Numbered from the stretch's first letter, positions 34,717 to 44,909 are shown. The stretch: DNA of 52,143 nucleotides from Pseudomonadota bacterium (GCA_029780075.1 JAKOZI010000140.1:1-52143); one strand, 5' to 3'. A program made the numbers and translations. The notes: a model not told the origin generated them from the sequence alone.

Positions 34717-36432
34717 ATGGCCAGACCACCGCTGCGCATCGCCCTCGCCCAGCTCAACTACCGGATCTGCGACTTCGCGCGCAACCTCGACCGCATCACC
34801 GCCGCCGTGCGGAGCACGGCGGCGGCCGACCTGATCGTCTTTTCCGAACTTTGCCTGAGCGGCTACTCGCCGCAGGATCGGGTCGAGGAAGCGGATTTCC
34901 TCGCCCGTCAGGACGCGGCGCTGGCCGCCGTATGCGCGCTGTCGAAGACTACCCGCGCAGCGCTGGTCATCGGCGCGGTCAGCGTCAATGCCGGCGTCGG
35001 CAAGCCACTGCACAACAGTCTGCTGCTGGTGCGGGACGGGCGGGTGACGCTCCGCTATCACAAGCAACTGCTGCCCACCTACAACATCTTCGACGAGCGG
35101 CGTCACTTCGAGCCCGGCGCAGCGCACGCCGCGGTGCTTGAGCTGGCCGGTTATCGCATCGGCTTTCTGATCTGCGAGGACGCGTGGAACGACGAGAACC
35201 GCGACTACCCGGCCAACCCCCTGCGCGACATCGCCGCCGCCGGCGTCGATCTCGTCGTCAGCATCAACGCCAGCCCGTCGAACGTCGGCAAGACCGCCGA
35301 GCGTCGGCACATGTTCACTGCCGCAGCCGCCAGGCATGGCCTCCCGATGGTCTACGTGAACCAGGTCGGCGGCAACGACGAGATCGTCTTCGACGGCGGA
35401 TCCCTGCTCGTCGACCCGCGTCTGGGAGTCGTCCACCGCCTGCCGATGTTCGCCGAAGCCGTCGAAACGGTCGGTTTTGCCGGTGGCCGGGGCGAATCGC
35501 GCGACGGCGTCTTCCTCGCCGGCGGCAAGCGCTGCGCGACGAAGGTGGTCGCCGATCCGGGCGACGAGGACTTCTACTATCGGCAGATCGTTCTCGGGCT
35601 CCGCGACTACGTCGACAAGACCGGCTTTCACGGGGTCGTCATCGGCGCGTCCGGCGGCATCGACTCGGCACTGACCCTGGCTCTCGCCACCGACGCCCTC
35701 GGTGCCGAACGCGTGCGCGCGCTGACCATGCCCTCCCGCTACTCGAGTGCCGGCAGCGTCGACGATTCGGAGACCCTGTGCGCCAATCTCGGGGTGCCCC
35801 TCTTCCGCCACGACATCGGCACGCTGTTCGACGCCTACCGCGGCGGCTTCAGCGCCGCGCTGGGCGAGGAACCTTCCGCGCTGACACAGGAGAACGTCCA
35901 GGCGCGCATCCGCGGCGCGATTCTGATGGAGTTCTCCAACCATTTTGGCCATCTCGTGTTGTCGACCGGCAACAAGAGCGAAATCAGCGTCGGCTATACC
36001 ACCCTCTATGGCGACATGAACGGCGGCCTGAACCTGATCGGTGACCTGTACAAGACCGAGGTCTTCGCCCTGGCGCGGCACTACAACCAGTTCCACGCCG
36101 CGGAAGTCATTCCGCAGGCGATTCTCGACAAGGAGCCCTCCGCCGAACTCGCGCCGGGGCAACGCGACCAGGACACGCTGCCGCCGTATCCGGTGCTCGA
36201 CGAGATCCTCAAGCTGTACATCGAAGGACGCCGCTTGCGTCCGGAAGAATTCTCGCGCGCGCAGGCCTTCGTCGCCGGACTGGCAGCCGCCGGCCAGCAG
36301 GAACTGCTGCGCCGGATCACCGGCATGGTGGCCGGGAGCGAGTTCAAGCGCCGTCAGGCGCCGCCAATCATTCGTCTGCGCGGTCGCGCCTTCGGCAACG
36401 GCCGCCAGATGCCGATCGCCGCGAAGGGGTGA
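34717..36432 (+). CDS. nadE: Glutamine-dependent NAD+ synthetase
   Basis: A 571-residue two-domain enzyme that amidates nicotinate adenine dinucleotide to NAD+ with glutamine. The N-terminal nitrilase-type amidase has Glu44 (SELCLSGY), Lys116 (RYHKQLLP) and Cys153 (LICEDAW). The C-terminal synthetase has the pyrophosphate loop SGGIDS at 312-317 and a STGNKSE block. It starts 13 bp after pncB and closes the operon. NadD, needed between PncB and NadE, is not in the window. Confidence 0.96.
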   Translation: MARPPLRIALAQLNYRICDFARNLDRITAAVRSTAAADLIVFSELCLSGYSPQDRVEEADFLARQDAALAAVCALSKTTRAALVIGAVSVNAGVGKPLHNSLLLVRDGRVTLRYHKQLLPTYNIFDERRHFEPGAAHAAVLELAGYRIGFLICEDAWNDENRDYPANPLRDIAAAGVDLVVSINASPSNVGKTAERRHMFTAAAARHGLPMVYVNQVGGNDEIVFDGGSLLVDPRLGVVHRLPMFAEAVETVGFAGGRGESRDGVFLAGGKRCATKVVADPGDEDFYYRQIVLGLRDYVDKTGFHGVVIGASGGIDSALTLALATDALGAERVRALTMPSRYSSAGSVDDSETLCANLGVPLFRHDIGTLFDAYRGGFSAALGEEPSALTQENVQARIRGAILMEFSNHFGHLVLSTGNKSEISVGYTTLYGDMNGGLNLIGDLYKTEVFALARHYNQFHAAEVIPQAILDKEPSAELAPGQRDQDTLPPYPVLDEILKLYIEGRRLRPEEFSRAQAFVAGLAAAGQQELLRRITGMVAGSEFKRRQAPPIIRLRGRAFGNGRQMPIAAKG

Positions 36433-36866
36433 GCGGCCGCGCACGCGCCGGAGAAAAGACGGCCGAAAGTCCCCAAGGATCCGCCCGCTCGATCCGTACT
36501 GGCCAACGGAGGGCGGGACGCGGAGGATGAACATTGCGCCGGGATGCTGTATCGATTGAGAGGAGGGGCTCCGCCCCGGCTCCCCGAAACTCTCAAACCC
36601 CACGCTACGATCGATTGTCTTCATCTTGCAAGCGATCAAGGGGAATGGCGATCCCCAGCGCGAGCTGCACACCTTTCTGCAGGCGCGTATTCACGCGCCT
36701 GCGTCATGGCAAGGAGACGATCCCCAGCAGTTTGAGCACGCTGACCATCGGCCAGGCGAGACCCTGCTGGCCGCACGACGCGGCCGGCAGGGTCTCGCCC
36801 GTCTTTCCATCAGGCACAAAAAAGCCAGGCCCTGGCCTGGCTTTGCGGATCTGCGCAGCGGGCTGT
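36433..36866. repeat. Gene-free stretch with a series of inverted repeats
   Basis: A 434-bp interval between the converging nadE and rplQ with no credible gene but at least six hairpins. These are: CCGCCC/GGGCGG with inner CCGT/ACGG (36480-36518); a compound stem with TTGAGAG/CTCTCAA outside and GGGGC/GCCCC inside (36556-36596); a 10-bp stem at 36679-36702; a 20-bp-arm hairpin at 36755-36799 with one T-G mismatch; and a terminator at 36817-36842. CGATCCCCAGC occurs twice (about 36649 and 36718). This looks like a dispersed palindromic element or structured RNA rather than random spacer. Confidence 0.6.
36815..36843 (-). terminator. Intrinsic terminator of the ribosomal alpha operon
   Basis: The stem AGCCAGGCC / GGCCTGGCT (36823-36842) lies about 25 bp beyond the rplQ stop and is followed on the minus strand by a run of six T. 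It closes the long ribosomal-protein transcript. Confidence 0.88.
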
Positions 36867-37253
36867 CTACTTTGCGGTAGATTCCACCGCGACTTCCGGA
36901 CGATCGAGCAACTCGACATACGCCATCGGCGCATTGTCGCCGTCGCGGAAACCACACTTCAGAATCCGCAGATAGCCGCCATTACGGGTCGCGTAACGCG
37001 GTCCGAGTTCGTCGAAGACCTTGACCACCATGTCGCGGTCGCGCAGCCGGTCGAAGGCGAGACGACGGTTGGCCAGGCTCGGCTTCTTGCCGAGCGTGAT
37101 GATCGGCTCGATGACGCGACGAAGTTCCTTCGCCTTCGGCAGCGTCGTCTTGATCAACTCCTCGCGCAGCAGCGAGACGGTAATGTTGCGCAACATCGCC
37201 GAGCGATGGGCGCTGGTACGATTCAGTTTGCGAAGACCCAAACGGTGACGCAT
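36867..37253 (-). CDS. rplQ: Ribosomal protein bL17
   Basis: A 128-residue large-subunit protein. The family start [17 protein letters not shown] and [20 protein letters not shown] are intact. It is the last gene of the alpha operon, 30 bp after rpoA, and is followed by the intrinsic terminator at about 36820. Confidence 0.97.
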   Translation of the reverse strand: MRHRLGLRKLNRTSAHRSAMLRNITVSLLREELIKTTLPKAKELRRVIEPIITLGKKPSLANRRLAFDRLRDRDMVVKVFDELGPRYATRNGGYLRILKCGFRDGDNAPMAYVELLDRPEVAVESTAK

Positions 37254-37283
37254 ATCAATTCCTTCCTGTTCTTGTCCGGCGGC

Positions 37284-38258
37284 TCACTTGTCGAGTCCGG
37301 CGGGTGGCCAGTTCTCGAGCTTCATTCCCAGTGTGAGGCCGCGCGCGGCCAGCACTTCCTTGATTTCATTCAGCGACTTGCGACCCAGATTGGGGGTCTT
37401 GAGCAACTCGTTCTCGGTGCGCTGGATAAGGTCACCGATGTAGTAGATGTTCTCCGCTTTCAGGCAGTTCGCCGAGCGCACCGTCAATTCCAGGTCGTCC
37501 ACCGGACGCAGGAGCAGCGGGTCGACCTGCACCGTCTTCTGGTATTCGACCGGCATGGCCGTGCCGGCGAGATCGGCGAACACCGAAAGCTGTTCCATCA
37601 GAATCCGGGCGGCGGTGCGGATCGCCTCTTCAGGCTCGATCGCGCCATTGGTCTCGATGTCCATGATCAGCTTGTCGAGATCGGTCCGCTGCTCAACACG
37701 CGCGCTCTCGACCGCATAACTGACCCGCCGCACCGGGCTGAACGAGGCGTCGAGAACCAGCTTGCCGATATTCTTGCTGCCGTCACTCAACTGACGCAGG
37801 TTGCCGGCCACGTAGCCACGCGACTTCTCGACCTTCAGTTCCATCGCCAGTTTGCCGCCGGCCGAAAGCTGCGCGATCACATGCTCGGGATTGATGATCT
37901 CGACGTCATGCGAAACCTCGATATCCGCGGCCCGGACGACGCCCTTGCCTTCCTTGCGGAGCTGCAGGACGACCTCATCGCGGTTGTGCAGTTTGAAAAC
38001 CACCCCTTTGAGATTCAGGAGGATGTCGACGACATCCTCCTGGACGCCATCGATCGTCGAATATTCATGCAGCACGCCTTCGATGCTGACCTCGGTCGGT
38101 GCGTAACCCGGCATCGACGAGAGCAGGATCCGTCGCAGTGCGTTGCCGAGGGTGTGACCGAAGCCGCGTTCGAACGGCTCCATGACCACCCGGGCGTGCA
38201 CCGGCGACAAGCTCTGCACATCGATGATGCGCGGTTTAAATAGTCCACTGCTTTGCAT
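37284..38258 (-). CDS. rpoA: RNA polymerase alpha subunit
   Basis: A 324-residue alpha subunit with the assembly domain ([22 protein letters not shown] near residue 38) and the C-terminal domain that binds UP elements and activators ([34 protein letters not shown]). The ATG at 38258 has AAAGGA upstream; the frame extending to 38285 is not supported. It is in the classical alpha operon between rpsD and rplQ. Confidence 0.97.
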   Translation of the reverse strand: MQSSGLFKPRIIDVQSLSPVHARVVMEPFERGFGHTLGNALRRILLSSMPGYAPTEVSIEGVLHEYSTIDGVQEDVVDILLNLKGVVFKLHNRDEVVLQLRKEGKGVVRAADIEVSHDVEIINPEHVIAQLSAGGKLAMELKVEKSRGYVAGNLRQLSDGSKNIGKLVLDASFSPVRRVSYAVESARVEQRTDLDKLIMDIETNGAIEPEEAIRTAARILMEQLSVFADLAGTAMPVEYQKTVQVDPLLLRPVDDLELTVRSANCLKAENIYYIGDLIQRTENELLKTPNLGRKSLNEIKEVLAARGLTLGMKLENWPPAGLDK

Positions 38259-38300
38259 GTACTGTCCTTTGCCTGATGCCGTCAAGCCTCGTCGCTACGA

Positions 38301-38930
38301 CTACTTCGAGTAGAGTTCGATGACAAGACTCTCGTTGATCGTCGGCGGCAGTTCGCTACGTTCCGGGTGCGCTTTGTAAGTGCCCTTCGCAGCCTTTGCA
38401 TCCACCTCGACCCACTCCGGAAAACCCCGAGCTTCCGCGGCGGCAAGCGCGGCCTTGATACGCAGGTGGACCTTTGACTTGTCGCAGACTTCGACGACGT
38501 CACCCGGACGGACCTGATACGACGGGATGTTCACCCGGCGACCGTTGACCAGAACGCCATTGTGGCGAACGACCTGACGCGACTCCGAGCGCGAGGCGGC
38601 GAAGCCCATGCGATAACAGACGCTGTCGAGGCGCGCTTCGAGCAACTGCAGCAGCACTTCGCCGGTCACGCCCTTGCGCCGGTCGGCTTCCTTGTACACC
38701 TTGCGGAACTGGCCTTCGAGAACGCCATAGATCCGCCGGATTTTCTGCTTCTCCCGCAGGTGCACTCCATAGTCGGACAAACGCTGCCCGGACTTCTGGC
38801 CATGCTGACCGGGTGCATACGAGCGACGTTCGATCGCGCACTTGTCGGTAAAGCATTTTTCACCCTTGAGGAACAACTTTTCGCCTTCACGGCGGCACTG
38901 ACGGCACTTCGGATCGAGATTGCGAGCCAC
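38301..38930 (-). CDS. rpsD: Ribosomal protein uS4 (zinc-type)
   Basis: A 209-residue primary 16S rRNA-binding protein. The N-terminus carries four cysteines (Cys9, Cys12, Cys26, Cys31), the zinc-binding form of S4, unlike the cysteine-poor E. coli form. The S4 RNA-binding domain ([20 protein letters not shown]) is intact. In E. coli S4 represses the alpha operon; a hairpin upstream of rpsM could serve that here. Confidence 0.97.
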   Translation of the reverse strand: MARNLDPKCRQCRREGEKLFLKGEKCFTDKCAIERRSYAPGQHGQKSGQRLSDYGVHLREKQKIRRIYGVLEGQFRKVYKEADRRKGVTGEVLLQLLEARLDSVCYRMGFAASRSESRQVVRHNGVLVNGRRVNIPSYQVRPGDVVEVCDKSKVHLRIKAALAAAEARGFPEWVEVDAKAAKGTYKAHPERSELPPTINESLVIELYSK

Positions 38931-38942
38931 TTTTCCTTCTCC

Positions 38943-39338
38943 TTAAATCCGACGCCTTTTGGGCGGACGGCAGCCATTGTGCGGAATCGGCGTCACATCG
39001 GTAATCGCCGTGATCTTCATGCCGAGCGCATTGAGCGCGCGCACCGAAGATTCACGTCCGGGGCCTGGACCCTTGATGCGCACTTCGAGATTCTTGACGC
39101 CGCACTCCACGGCCACCCTGCCGGCGGCTTCAGCCGCCACCTGCGCAGCAAACGGCGTGCTCTTGCGCGAGCCCTTGAAGCCGGCGCCGCCCGAGGTTGC
39201 CCACGACAGCGCATTCCCCTGGCGATCGGTAATGGTGATGATCGTATTGTTGAACGAGGCGTGGATATGTGCGACACCCTCAGCCACGTTCTTTCTGATC
39301 TTGACTTTCTTGCGAACTTTTGTAGCGGTCTTGGCCAT
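38943..39338 (-). CDS. rpsK: Ribosomal protein uS11
   Basis: A 131-residue platform protein of the small subunit with the family blocks [33 protein letters not shown] and the C-terminal [13 protein letters not shown]. It lies between rpsM and rpsD in the alpha operon. Confidence 0.98.
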   Translation of the reverse strand: MAKTATKVRKKVKIRKNVAEGVAHIHASFNNTIITITDRQGNALSWATSGGAGFKGSRKSTPFAAQVAAEAAGRVAVECGVKNLEVRIKGPGPGRESSVRALNALGMKITAITDVTPIPHNGCRPPKRRRI

Positions 39339-39358
39339 AGTCAGGTCCTAGTTCCTAA

Positions 39359-39721
39359 TCATTTCTTGCCGGCGATCGGCTTCCGCGGACCCTTGCGAGT
39401 ACGGGCGTTGGTACGCGTCCGCTGACCACGCGACGGCAGGCCCTTGCGGTGCCGAAGCCCTCGATAGCAGCCGAGATCCATCAATCGCTTGATGCTCATC
39501 GTGACTTCGCGACGCAGATCGCCCTCGACGCTGAACTTGCCGATCTGATCGCGCAGGCGCTCCAGTTCGGCCTCGGTGAGGTCCTTCATTTTTGTTGAAC
39601 GTTGAACCCCAGCAGCATCACAGATCTTCTGTGCGCGCGGACGTCCGATACCGTAGATGGCGGTAAGCGCGATCTCGGCATGCTGGTGGTTCGGGAGGTT
39701 TACGCCTGCGATGCGGGCCAT
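39359..39721 (-). CDS. rpsM: Ribosomal protein uS13
   Basis: A 120-residue head protein of the small subunit, with [20 protein letters not shown] at the start and [19 protein letters not shown] near the end. It is the first gene of the classical alpha operon; a 9-bp hairpin lies in the 79 bp before it. Confidence 0.98.
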   Translation of the reverse strand: MARIAGVNLPNHQHAEIALTAIYGIGRPRAQKICDAAGVQRSTKMKDLTEAELERLRDQIGKFSVEGDLRREVTMSIKRLMDLGCYRGLRHRKGLPSRGQRTRTNARTRKGPRKPIAGKK

Positions 39722-39772
39722 CGATTCACCCCAAAATAATCGAAACTTGCAGTTATAGCTTCAACCGACTGA

Positions 39773-39794
39773 CGATCCACAGATTTGTGGATCG
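39773..39794. promoter_or_regulatory. Hairpin upstream of rpsM (possible alpha-operon leader element)
   Basis: A 9-bp stem CGATCCACA / TGTGGATCG with the 4-base loop GATT lies 52 bp before the rpsM start and 6 bp after the rpmJ stop. In E. coli the alpha operon is controlled by S4 binding a leader structure at this position; whether this stem plays that part is inference. Confidence 0.45.
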
Positions 39795-39800
39795 CAGCGA

Positions 39801-39914
39801 TCAACCTTGACGCTGTTTGTGACGCCGATCGGTACAGATCACGCGCACGATGCCGTGGCGCCGAATAATCTTGCACTTGCGGCAAATGCGTTTCACAGAG
39901 GCCAGCACTTTCAT
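39801..39914 (-). CDS. rpmJ: Ribosomal protein bL36
   Basis: A 37-residue protein reading [20 protein letters not shown] and onwards, with the Cys-x2-Cys ... Cys ... His zinc ligands (C11, C14, C27, H32) of the zinc-containing form. Too short to appear in a usual ORF scan. It lies between infA and rpsM, as in other betaproteobacteria. Confidence 0.95.
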   Translation of the reverse strand: MKVLASVKRICRKCKIIRRHGIVRVICTDRRHKQRQG

Positions 39915-39981
39915 GATTCACTCCTGTTTCCCCGGCACGAGGCGCAGCCAGCCTTTCGCCGGGTTGTTGCGTAGAGATTCT

Positions 39982-40200
39982 TCACTTGGCGCGGAAGACG
40001 ATTCGCGCGCGACTCAGATCATAGGGCGTAAGCTGCACTGTCACCTTGTCGCCAGGCAGGATGCGGATGTAGTGCATCCGCATCTTGCCTGATATGAAAC
40101 CCAGGACGATGTGGCCGTTTTCCAGTTTGACCCGGAAGGTGGCGTTGGGGAGGTTCTCGATGACTTCGCCCTGCATTTCGATCAAATCTTCCTTTGCCAT
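39982..40200 (-). CDS. infA: Translation initiation factor IF-1
   Basis: A 72-residue S1/OB-fold protein ([36 protein letters not shown]) that occupies the A site of the small subunit during initiation. It begins 1 bp after the secY stop, so its translation is probably coupled to secY. The position between secY and rpmJ is typical of betaproteobacteria. Confidence 0.97.
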   Translation of the reverse strand: MAKEDLIEMQGEVIENLPNATFRVKLENGHIVLGFISGKMRMHYIRILPGDKVTVQLTPYDLSRARIVFRAK

Positions 40201-40201
40201 C

Positions 40202-41527
40202 CTATTTCACCGGTAAACCGGAGCCTTTGAAGTTAGCCTTTTTCAACAGGCTCTCATACTGGTGCGACATGGCATACGCCTGTACCTGGGTCATGAAATC
40301 CATCGTCACCACCACAATGATCAGCAGTGAAGTGCCGCCAAAGTAAAATGGCACGTTCCACTTGAGGATCAGGAACTCCGGCAGCAAACAAACGATGGTG
40401 ATATACCCGGCACCGACCAGGGTCAGACGCATCAGGATCTTGTCGATATAACGTGCCGTCTGGTCCCCCGGACGGATTCCCGGAACGAACGCGCCGCTGC
40501 GTTTCAGGTTGTCGGCGGTTTCCCTGGAATTGAATACCAGCGCGGTGTAGAAAAAGCAGAAAAAGATGATCGCCGCAGCGTACAACATGACATAGATCGG
40601 TTGCCCCGGAGACAGGGCACCGGCGATGTCCTTCAACCAGCGCATCGACTCACCTGCGCCGAACCAGCCGGCGATCGTCGCCGGGAACAGAATAATCGAC
40701 GAAGCGAAAATCGGCGGAATGACCCCAGCCATGTTCAGTTTCAATGGCAGATGCGAACTCTGCCCACCGTATATCTTGTTGCCCACCTGGCGCTTGGCAT
40801 AGTTCACCAGGATCTTCCTCTGGCCGCGCTCGACGAACACCACGAAGGCCGTTACCAGCACCACCAGCAGGCTGATCACGATCGCCGTCAGGGGGTGCAT
40901 CGCCCCGGTCCGAACCAGTTCCAGCAGACCGCCGATGGCGTTCGGCAGACCGGCGGCAATACCCGCGAAAATAATGATCGAAATCCCGTTGCCGAGCCCG
41001 CGTTCGGTCACCTGCTCGCCAAGCCACATCAGGAACATCGTGCCGGTGAGCAGGGTGATCACGGTGACGAAACGGAACATCAGGCCGGGATCAAGCACCA
41101 GACCTGGCTGTGACTCCACCGCGACGGCGATGCCGATCCCCTGGAACAGCGCGAGGAACACCGTACCGTAACGGGTGTACTGGGTGATCTTGCGGCGTCC
41201 GGCCTCCCCTTCCTTCTTCAGGGCCTCCAGTTGGGGGCTGGCGTGGGTCATCAGTTGCATGATGATCGACGCCGAAATGTACGGCATGATCCCGAGCGCG
41301 AAAATCGTGAAGCGCGAAAGCGCCCCCCCCGAGAACATGTTGAACATGCCCAGGATGCCGCCCTGCTGCTTGTTGAACAGCTCGCTCAACACCTGCGCAT
41401 CAATCCCAGGCACCGGGATGTGCGATCCGATGCGATAGACTACCAGCGCACCGAGCAGGAACCACAGCCGGCGCTTCAGATCGCCGAACTTTCCACCTTT
41501 GCTGACCGGGCTCGAACTAGTTACCAA
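40202..41527 (-). CDS. secY: Protein translocase channel subunit SecY
   Basis: A 441-residue ten-helix membrane protein that forms the Sec channel with SecE and SecG. Family blocks include [10 protein letters not shown], the first-helix FGMF-type segment [20 protein letters not shown], and the loop [16 protein letters not shown]-like region at about 265. The start codon is TTG at 41527, with AAAGGTGA 6 bp upstream; no ATG lies near. It is cotranscribed between rplO and infA in the spc operon. Confidence 0.96.
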   Translation of the reverse strand: MVTSSSPVSKGGKFGDLKRRLWFLLGALVVYRIGSHIPVPGIDAQVLSELFNKQQGGILGMFNMFSGGALSRFTIFALGIMPYISASIIMQLMTHASPQLEALKKEGEAGRRKITQYTRYGTVFLALFQGIGIAVAVESQPGLVLDPGLMFRFVTVITLLTGTMFLMWLGEQVTERGLGNGISIIIFAGIAAGLPNAIGGLLELVRTGAMHPLTAIVISLLVVLVTAFVVFVERGQRKILVNYAKRQVGNKIYGGQSSHLPLKLNMAGVIPPIFASSIILFPATIAGWFGAGESMRWLKDIAGALSPGQPIYVMLYAAAIIFFCFFYTALVFNSRETADNLKRSGAFVPGIRPGDQTARYIDKILMRLTLVGAGYITIVCLLPEFLILKWNVPFYFGGTSLLIIVVVTMDFMTQVQAYAMSHQYESLLKKANFKGSGLPVK

Positions 41528-41550
41528 AAAAGATCACCTTTGCCTGCTCG

Positions 41551-41985
41551 TTATGCCGAAACGCTGCCGCCGGCGGCTTCGATGGCTGCGCGAGCACCGG
41601 CCGTCGCGCCAATGCCCTTGAGCGTGACCTTGCGATTGATCTCGCCCGAAAGCACCACCTTCGCCGACAGCGCATGCTGCGAAACCAGATTGGCCTGCAT
41701 CAGCGTCGCCAGGTCGATCTCATCGACCGGCAGGCGCGCGATTTCGGACAGGCGAACCTCGAAGTTGCGCTCTCCGGTCAACGACTTGAATCCGCGTTTC
41801 GGCAGACGGCGCTGCAGCGGCATCTGCCCGCCTTCGAAGCCGACCTTGTGGAAGCCACCGGCACGCGACTTCTGTCCCTTGTGGCCACGTCCACCGGTCT
41901 TGCCCAGACCCGAGCCGATGCCGCGTCCGACGCGCTTCCTGTCCGGCCGGGCGCCAGCGGCACCCTTGACGGTATTGAGTTCCAT
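41551..41985 (-). CDS. rplO: Ribosomal protein uL15
   Basis: A 144-residue large-subunit protein with the Gly-rich N-terminus ([38 protein letters not shown]). ATG 41985 is chosen over the in-frame codon at 41997, which overlaps rpmD. It starts 1 bp after rpmD. Confidence 0.97.
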   Translation of the reverse strand: MELNTVKGAAGARPDRKRVGRGIGSGLGKTGGRGHKGQKSRAGGFHKVGFEGGQMPLQRRLPKRGFKSLTGERNFEVRLSEIARLPVDEIDLATLMQANLVSQHALSAKVVLSGEINRKVTLKGIGATAGARAAIEAAGGSVSA

Positions 41986-41986
41986 C

Positions 41987-42169
41987 TCAGCCCTCACACT
42001 TCAAGAGGTACGACACCTTGTTGATCATCCCGCGTACCGCCGGGGTGTCTTCCAGGAGCGAACTGCTGTGCATGCGCCGCAGACCCAGGCCGCGCACCGT
42101 CGCGCGATGCGACTCCTTGGTGCCGATCAGGCTTCTGACCAGCGTGACTTTCACTTTCTTGTCGGTCAT
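41987..42169 (-). CDS. rpmD: Ribosomal protein uL30
   Basis: A 60-residue protein ([40 protein letters not shown]) of the large subunit. It is between rpsE and rplO, 3 bp after rpsE and 1 bp before rplO. Confidence 0.97.
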   Translation of the reverse strand: MTDKKVKVTLVRSLIGTKESHRATVRGLGLRRMHSSSLLEDTPAVRGMINKVSYLLKCEG

Positions 42170-42172
42170 TTC

Positions 42173-42697
42173 TTACCCCAGTATCTCGGCTACGGACTTG
42201 CCCCGCTTGGCGGCGACTTCGGCCGGCGTGGTCATCGACCGCAAACCGTTGATCGTTGCCCGGACAATGTTGTAGGGGTTGGTCGAACCGTGCGCCTTGG
42301 CGACCACGTTGGCCATCCCGATGACGTCGAAGACGGCGCGCATGGCGCCGCCGGCGATGATCCCGGTACCTTCGGGCGCCGGCTGCATCATCACGCGCGA
42401 GGCGCCATGATGACCGACGACGGTATGCTGCAGGGTCCCGTTCTTTAGGCTCACCTTGATCAGATTGCGGCGGGCCTCTTCCATTGCCTTCTGCACCGCG
42501 ACAGGTACCTCACGCGACTTGCCCTTACCCATCCCGACCCGCCCGTCGCCGTCGCCGACGACCGTCAGTGCGGCAAATCCCAGGATGCGACCGCCTTTCA
42601 CCACTTTGGTGACGCGGTTGATTGAAATCATCTTTTCGCGCATGCCGTCGTCGGGCTTCTCGGACTGCTGCGGTTTTCTACTTTGTGGCTTCGCCAT
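42173..42697 (-). CDS. rpsE: Ribosomal protein uS5
   Basis: A 174-residue small-subunit protein involved in decoding accuracy, with the double-stranded RNA-binding-like N-domain ([18 protein letters not shown]) and [19 protein letters not shown]. The N-terminal tail is basic and slightly longer than in E. coli (166). Confidence 0.97.
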   Translation of the reverse strand: MAKPQSRKPQQSEKPDDGMREKMISINRVTKVVKGGRILGFAALTVVGDGDGRVGMGKGKSREVPVAVQKAMEEARRNLIKVSLKNGTLQHTVVGHHGASRVMMQPAPEGTGIIAGGAMRAVFDVIGMANVVAKAHGSTNPYNIVRATINGLRSMTTPAEVAAKRGKSVAEILG

Positions 42698-42724
42698 GGC
42701 TTACTCCAAATCTTTGCGCTACGA

Positions 42725-43081
42725 TCAGAACTTGAGACCGGCCTCACGCGCCGCATCCGCCAGCGCCTTGATCCGTCCGTGATAGCGGAAGCCGGCGCGG
42801 TCGAACGCCACCTGCTCGATGCCGGCACTCCTGGCCCGTTCCGCAATCAGCACACCGATCGTTTTTGCCGCGGCGATGTCACCGCCGTTGGGAAGCATCT
42901 TGCGAACTTCCGGCTCTAGCGATGAAGCCGCAGCCAGCACCTTTGATCCACACGCGGAAATCACCTGTGCGTAGATGTGACAGTTGCTGCGGTGCACCGA
43001 CAAGCGCACGGATTTCAGTTCGGCAATCTTGGCCCGGGTTTTGCGGGCTCTGCGCAAACGCGCCTGTTTCTTGTCAATCAT
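42725..43081 (-). CDS. rplR: Ribosomal protein uL18
   Basis: A 118-residue 5S rRNA-binding protein ([40 protein letters not shown]). The ATG at 43081 is set by the family start [11 protein letters not shown]; a longer frame (to 43222) overlaps rplF and is spurious. Confidence 0.97.
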   Translation of the reverse strand: MIDKKQARLRRARKTRAKIAELKSVRLSVHRSNCHIYAQVISACGSKVLAAASSLEPEVRKMLPNGGDIAAAKTIGVLIAERARSAGIEQVAFDRAGFRYHGRIKALADAAREAGLKF

Positions 43082-43091
43082 CTCGGCACCC

Positions 43092-43628
43092 TTACTTTTT
43101 CTTCTTCGTTTCCTTGATCGCGACAACTTCGTCGACATAGCGCACGCCCTTGCCCTTGTAGGGCTCAGGCTTGCGATAGGCGCGGACTTCAGCCGCCACC
43201 TGGCCAACCAGCTGCCGGTCAACTCCCTTGATCACGATCTCGGTCTGCGTCGGTGTCGCAGCAGTGATGCCGCTGGGCAGCCTGTACGCCACCGGATGCG
43301 AGAACCCAAGGGTCAGGTTGAGCGTATCGCCCTGCGCCTGCGCGCGGTAGCCCACACCCACCAGACTCAGCTTGCGCTCAAAACCCTTGCTGACACCGGT
43401 AACCATATTCGAAACAACCGCCCTGACGGTCCCGGAAAGGGCATCGGCCTGGGCCACTCCCGCAACCGGCTTGCACAGCAGGCTGTCACCTTCCTGTTCG
43501 ACGCTCACCGCCGAATGCACGGCAAAGTCGAGCACACCGAGCGGACCTTTCACGGAAATGTGCCCAGCCGAAAGATCGACGCTGACACCCTGCGGGACAA
43601 CAATTGGTTTCTTAGCAACGCGGGACAT
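43092..43628 (-). CDS. rplF: Ribosomal protein uL6
   Basis: A 178-residue large-subunit protein near the sarcin-ricin loop, with the start [17 protein letters not shown] and the C-terminal block [16 protein letters not shown]. It lies 10 bp before rplR and 9 bp after rpsH. Confidence 0.97.
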   Translation of the reverse strand: MSRVAKKPIVVPQGVSVDLSAGHISVKGPLGVLDFAVHSAVSVEQEGDSLLCKPVAGVAQADALSGTVRAVVSNMVTGVSKGFERKLSLVGVGYRAQAQGDTLNLTLGFSHPVAYRLPSGITAATPTQTEIVIKGVDRQLVGQVAAEVRAYRKPEPYKGKGVRYVDEVVAIKETKKKK

Positions 43629-43637
43629 AGCTCCCCC

Positions 43638-44033
43638 TTATGCGACGAAGCACAGGACTTCGCCGCCGACATGGCTGGCACGGGCCTTGCGGTCAGTCAT
43701 GACGCCCTTCGGAGTCGACACGATCGCCACCCCAAGGCCATTCATGACCTGCGGAATATCGCCTGCGCCCCGATAGATACGCAGGCCTGGGCGCGACACG
43801 CGGTCGATACGCTCGATGACCGGGCGGCCCGCATAGTACTTCAGGCCAATCTCAAGAATCGGCTTGCCTTCGTTCGGGCTGACGGCGAAGTCCTCTACGT
43901 ATCCCTCGTCCTTCAGCACCTGGGCGATGGCAATCTTGACCTTCGAAGACGGCATGGCGACGGAGGCCTTGCTTGCCATCTGGGCATTTCGGATGCGGGT
44001 CAGCATGTCGCTGATCGGATCGCTCATACTCAT
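43638..44033 (-). CDS. rpsH: Ribosomal protein uS8
   Basis: A 131-residue 16S-binding protein ([37 protein letters not shown]). In E. coli S8 represses the spc operon by binding the rplE-region mRNA; the same order exists here. Confidence 0.97.
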   Translation of the reverse strand: MSMSDPISDMLTRIRNAQMASKASVAMPSSKVKIAIAQVLKDEGYVEDFAVSPNEGKPILEIGLKYYAGRPVIERIDRVSRPGLRIYRGAGDIPQVMNGLGVAIVSTPKGVMTDRKARASHVGGEVLCFVA

Positions 44034-44048
44034 TCTGTTTTCTCCTGC

Positions 44049-44354
44049 CTACCAGCTAGCCTTGATCATTCCCGGGACTTCGCCTTGCATGACGAACTCG
44101 CGCAGCTTGCCGCGACCCAAACCGAACTTCCGGTAAACGCCCCGCGGGCGACCCGTCAGAGCGCAGCGGTTGCGCAGCCTTACCGGACTGGCATTGCGCG
44201 GCAGCGCCTGCACCTTCAGGCGCGCTTCATAGCGCTCTTCGATGGACCGGCTCTGGTCAGCGACGATGGCCATCAGCTCAGCACGCTTTTTGGCATATTT
44301 TTCAACTGTCTTGCGCCGCTTCTCACCGCGGTTGATCACTGCGAGTTTCGCCAT
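44049..44354 (-). CDS. rpsN: Ribosomal protein uS14 (zinc-independent form)
   Basis: A 101-residue S14 of the long type with a single Cys ([19 protein letters not shown]), therefore lacking the zinc ligands of the short form. It lies between rplE and rpsH. Confidence 0.97.
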   Translation of the reverse strand: MAKLAVINRGEKRRKTVEKYAKKRAELMAIVADQSRSIEERYEARLKVQALPRNASPVRLRNRCALTGRPRGVYRKFGLGRGKLREFVMQGEVPGMIKASW

Positions 44355-44360
44355 TTCGTG

Positions 44361-44900
44361 TCAGTTCCTGAAGGGAAATTTAAACGCGCCAAGCAAGGCA
44401 CGCGCCTCTTCGTCGGTCTTGGCAGTGGTGGTAACACTGATGTTCATGCCCCGCAGTGCGTCGATCCGGTCGTATTCGATCTCCGGAAAGATGATCTGCT
44501 CCTTGAGACCCATGTTGTAGTTACCGCGGCCGTCGAAACCTTTCCCGGAGATACCGCGGAAATCGCGAACGCGGGGCAGCGCCACAGTGACCAGGCGATC
44601 AATGAACTCGAACATGCGTGGACCTCGCAGGGTCACCATGCAGCCAATTGGATAGCCGGTGCGGATCTTGAAGCCCGCGATCGATTTGCGGGCCTTGGTG
44701 CTGACCGGCTTCTGGCCGGCGATCTTCACCAGGTCGCCGATCGCGTTTTCCAGCACCTTCTTGTCCGCCACCGCCTCGCCAACCCCCATGTTGAGAGTGA
44801 CTTTAGTGATACGAGGCACTTCCATCCGCGACTTGTACCCAAATTTCTGGGTCAGCTCGGGCACTACCGTCGTATTGTAGAATTCCAGCAAACGCGCCAT
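44361..44900 (-). CDS. rplE: Ribosomal protein uL5
   Basis: A 179-residue 5S rRNA-binding protein ([35 protein letters not shown]-type block and [20 protein letters not shown]). It lies 9 bp after rplX and 6 bp before rpsN. Confidence 0.97.
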   Translation of the reverse strand: MARLLEFYNTTVVPELTQKFGYKSRMEVPRITKVTLNMGVGEAVADKKVLENAIGDLVKIAGQKPVSTKARKSIAGFKIRTGYPIGCMVTLRGPRMFEFIDRLVTVALPRVRDFRGISGKGFDGRGNYNMGLKEQIIFPEIEYDRIDALRGMNISVTTTAKTDEEARALLGAFKFPFRN

Positions 44901-44909
44901 GACTGCTCC

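Noticed and set aside
34567-36672. Minus-strand 701-codon open frame
   Set aside because: Antisense to nadE and running into the hairpin region; no domain seen.
36626-36880. Small plus- and minus-strand open frames of about 80 codons in the nadE-rplQ gap
   Set aside because: They run through inverted repeats and the terminator, without ribosome-binding sites or recognisable sequence. They could be translated only if the region proves to be a coding repeat.
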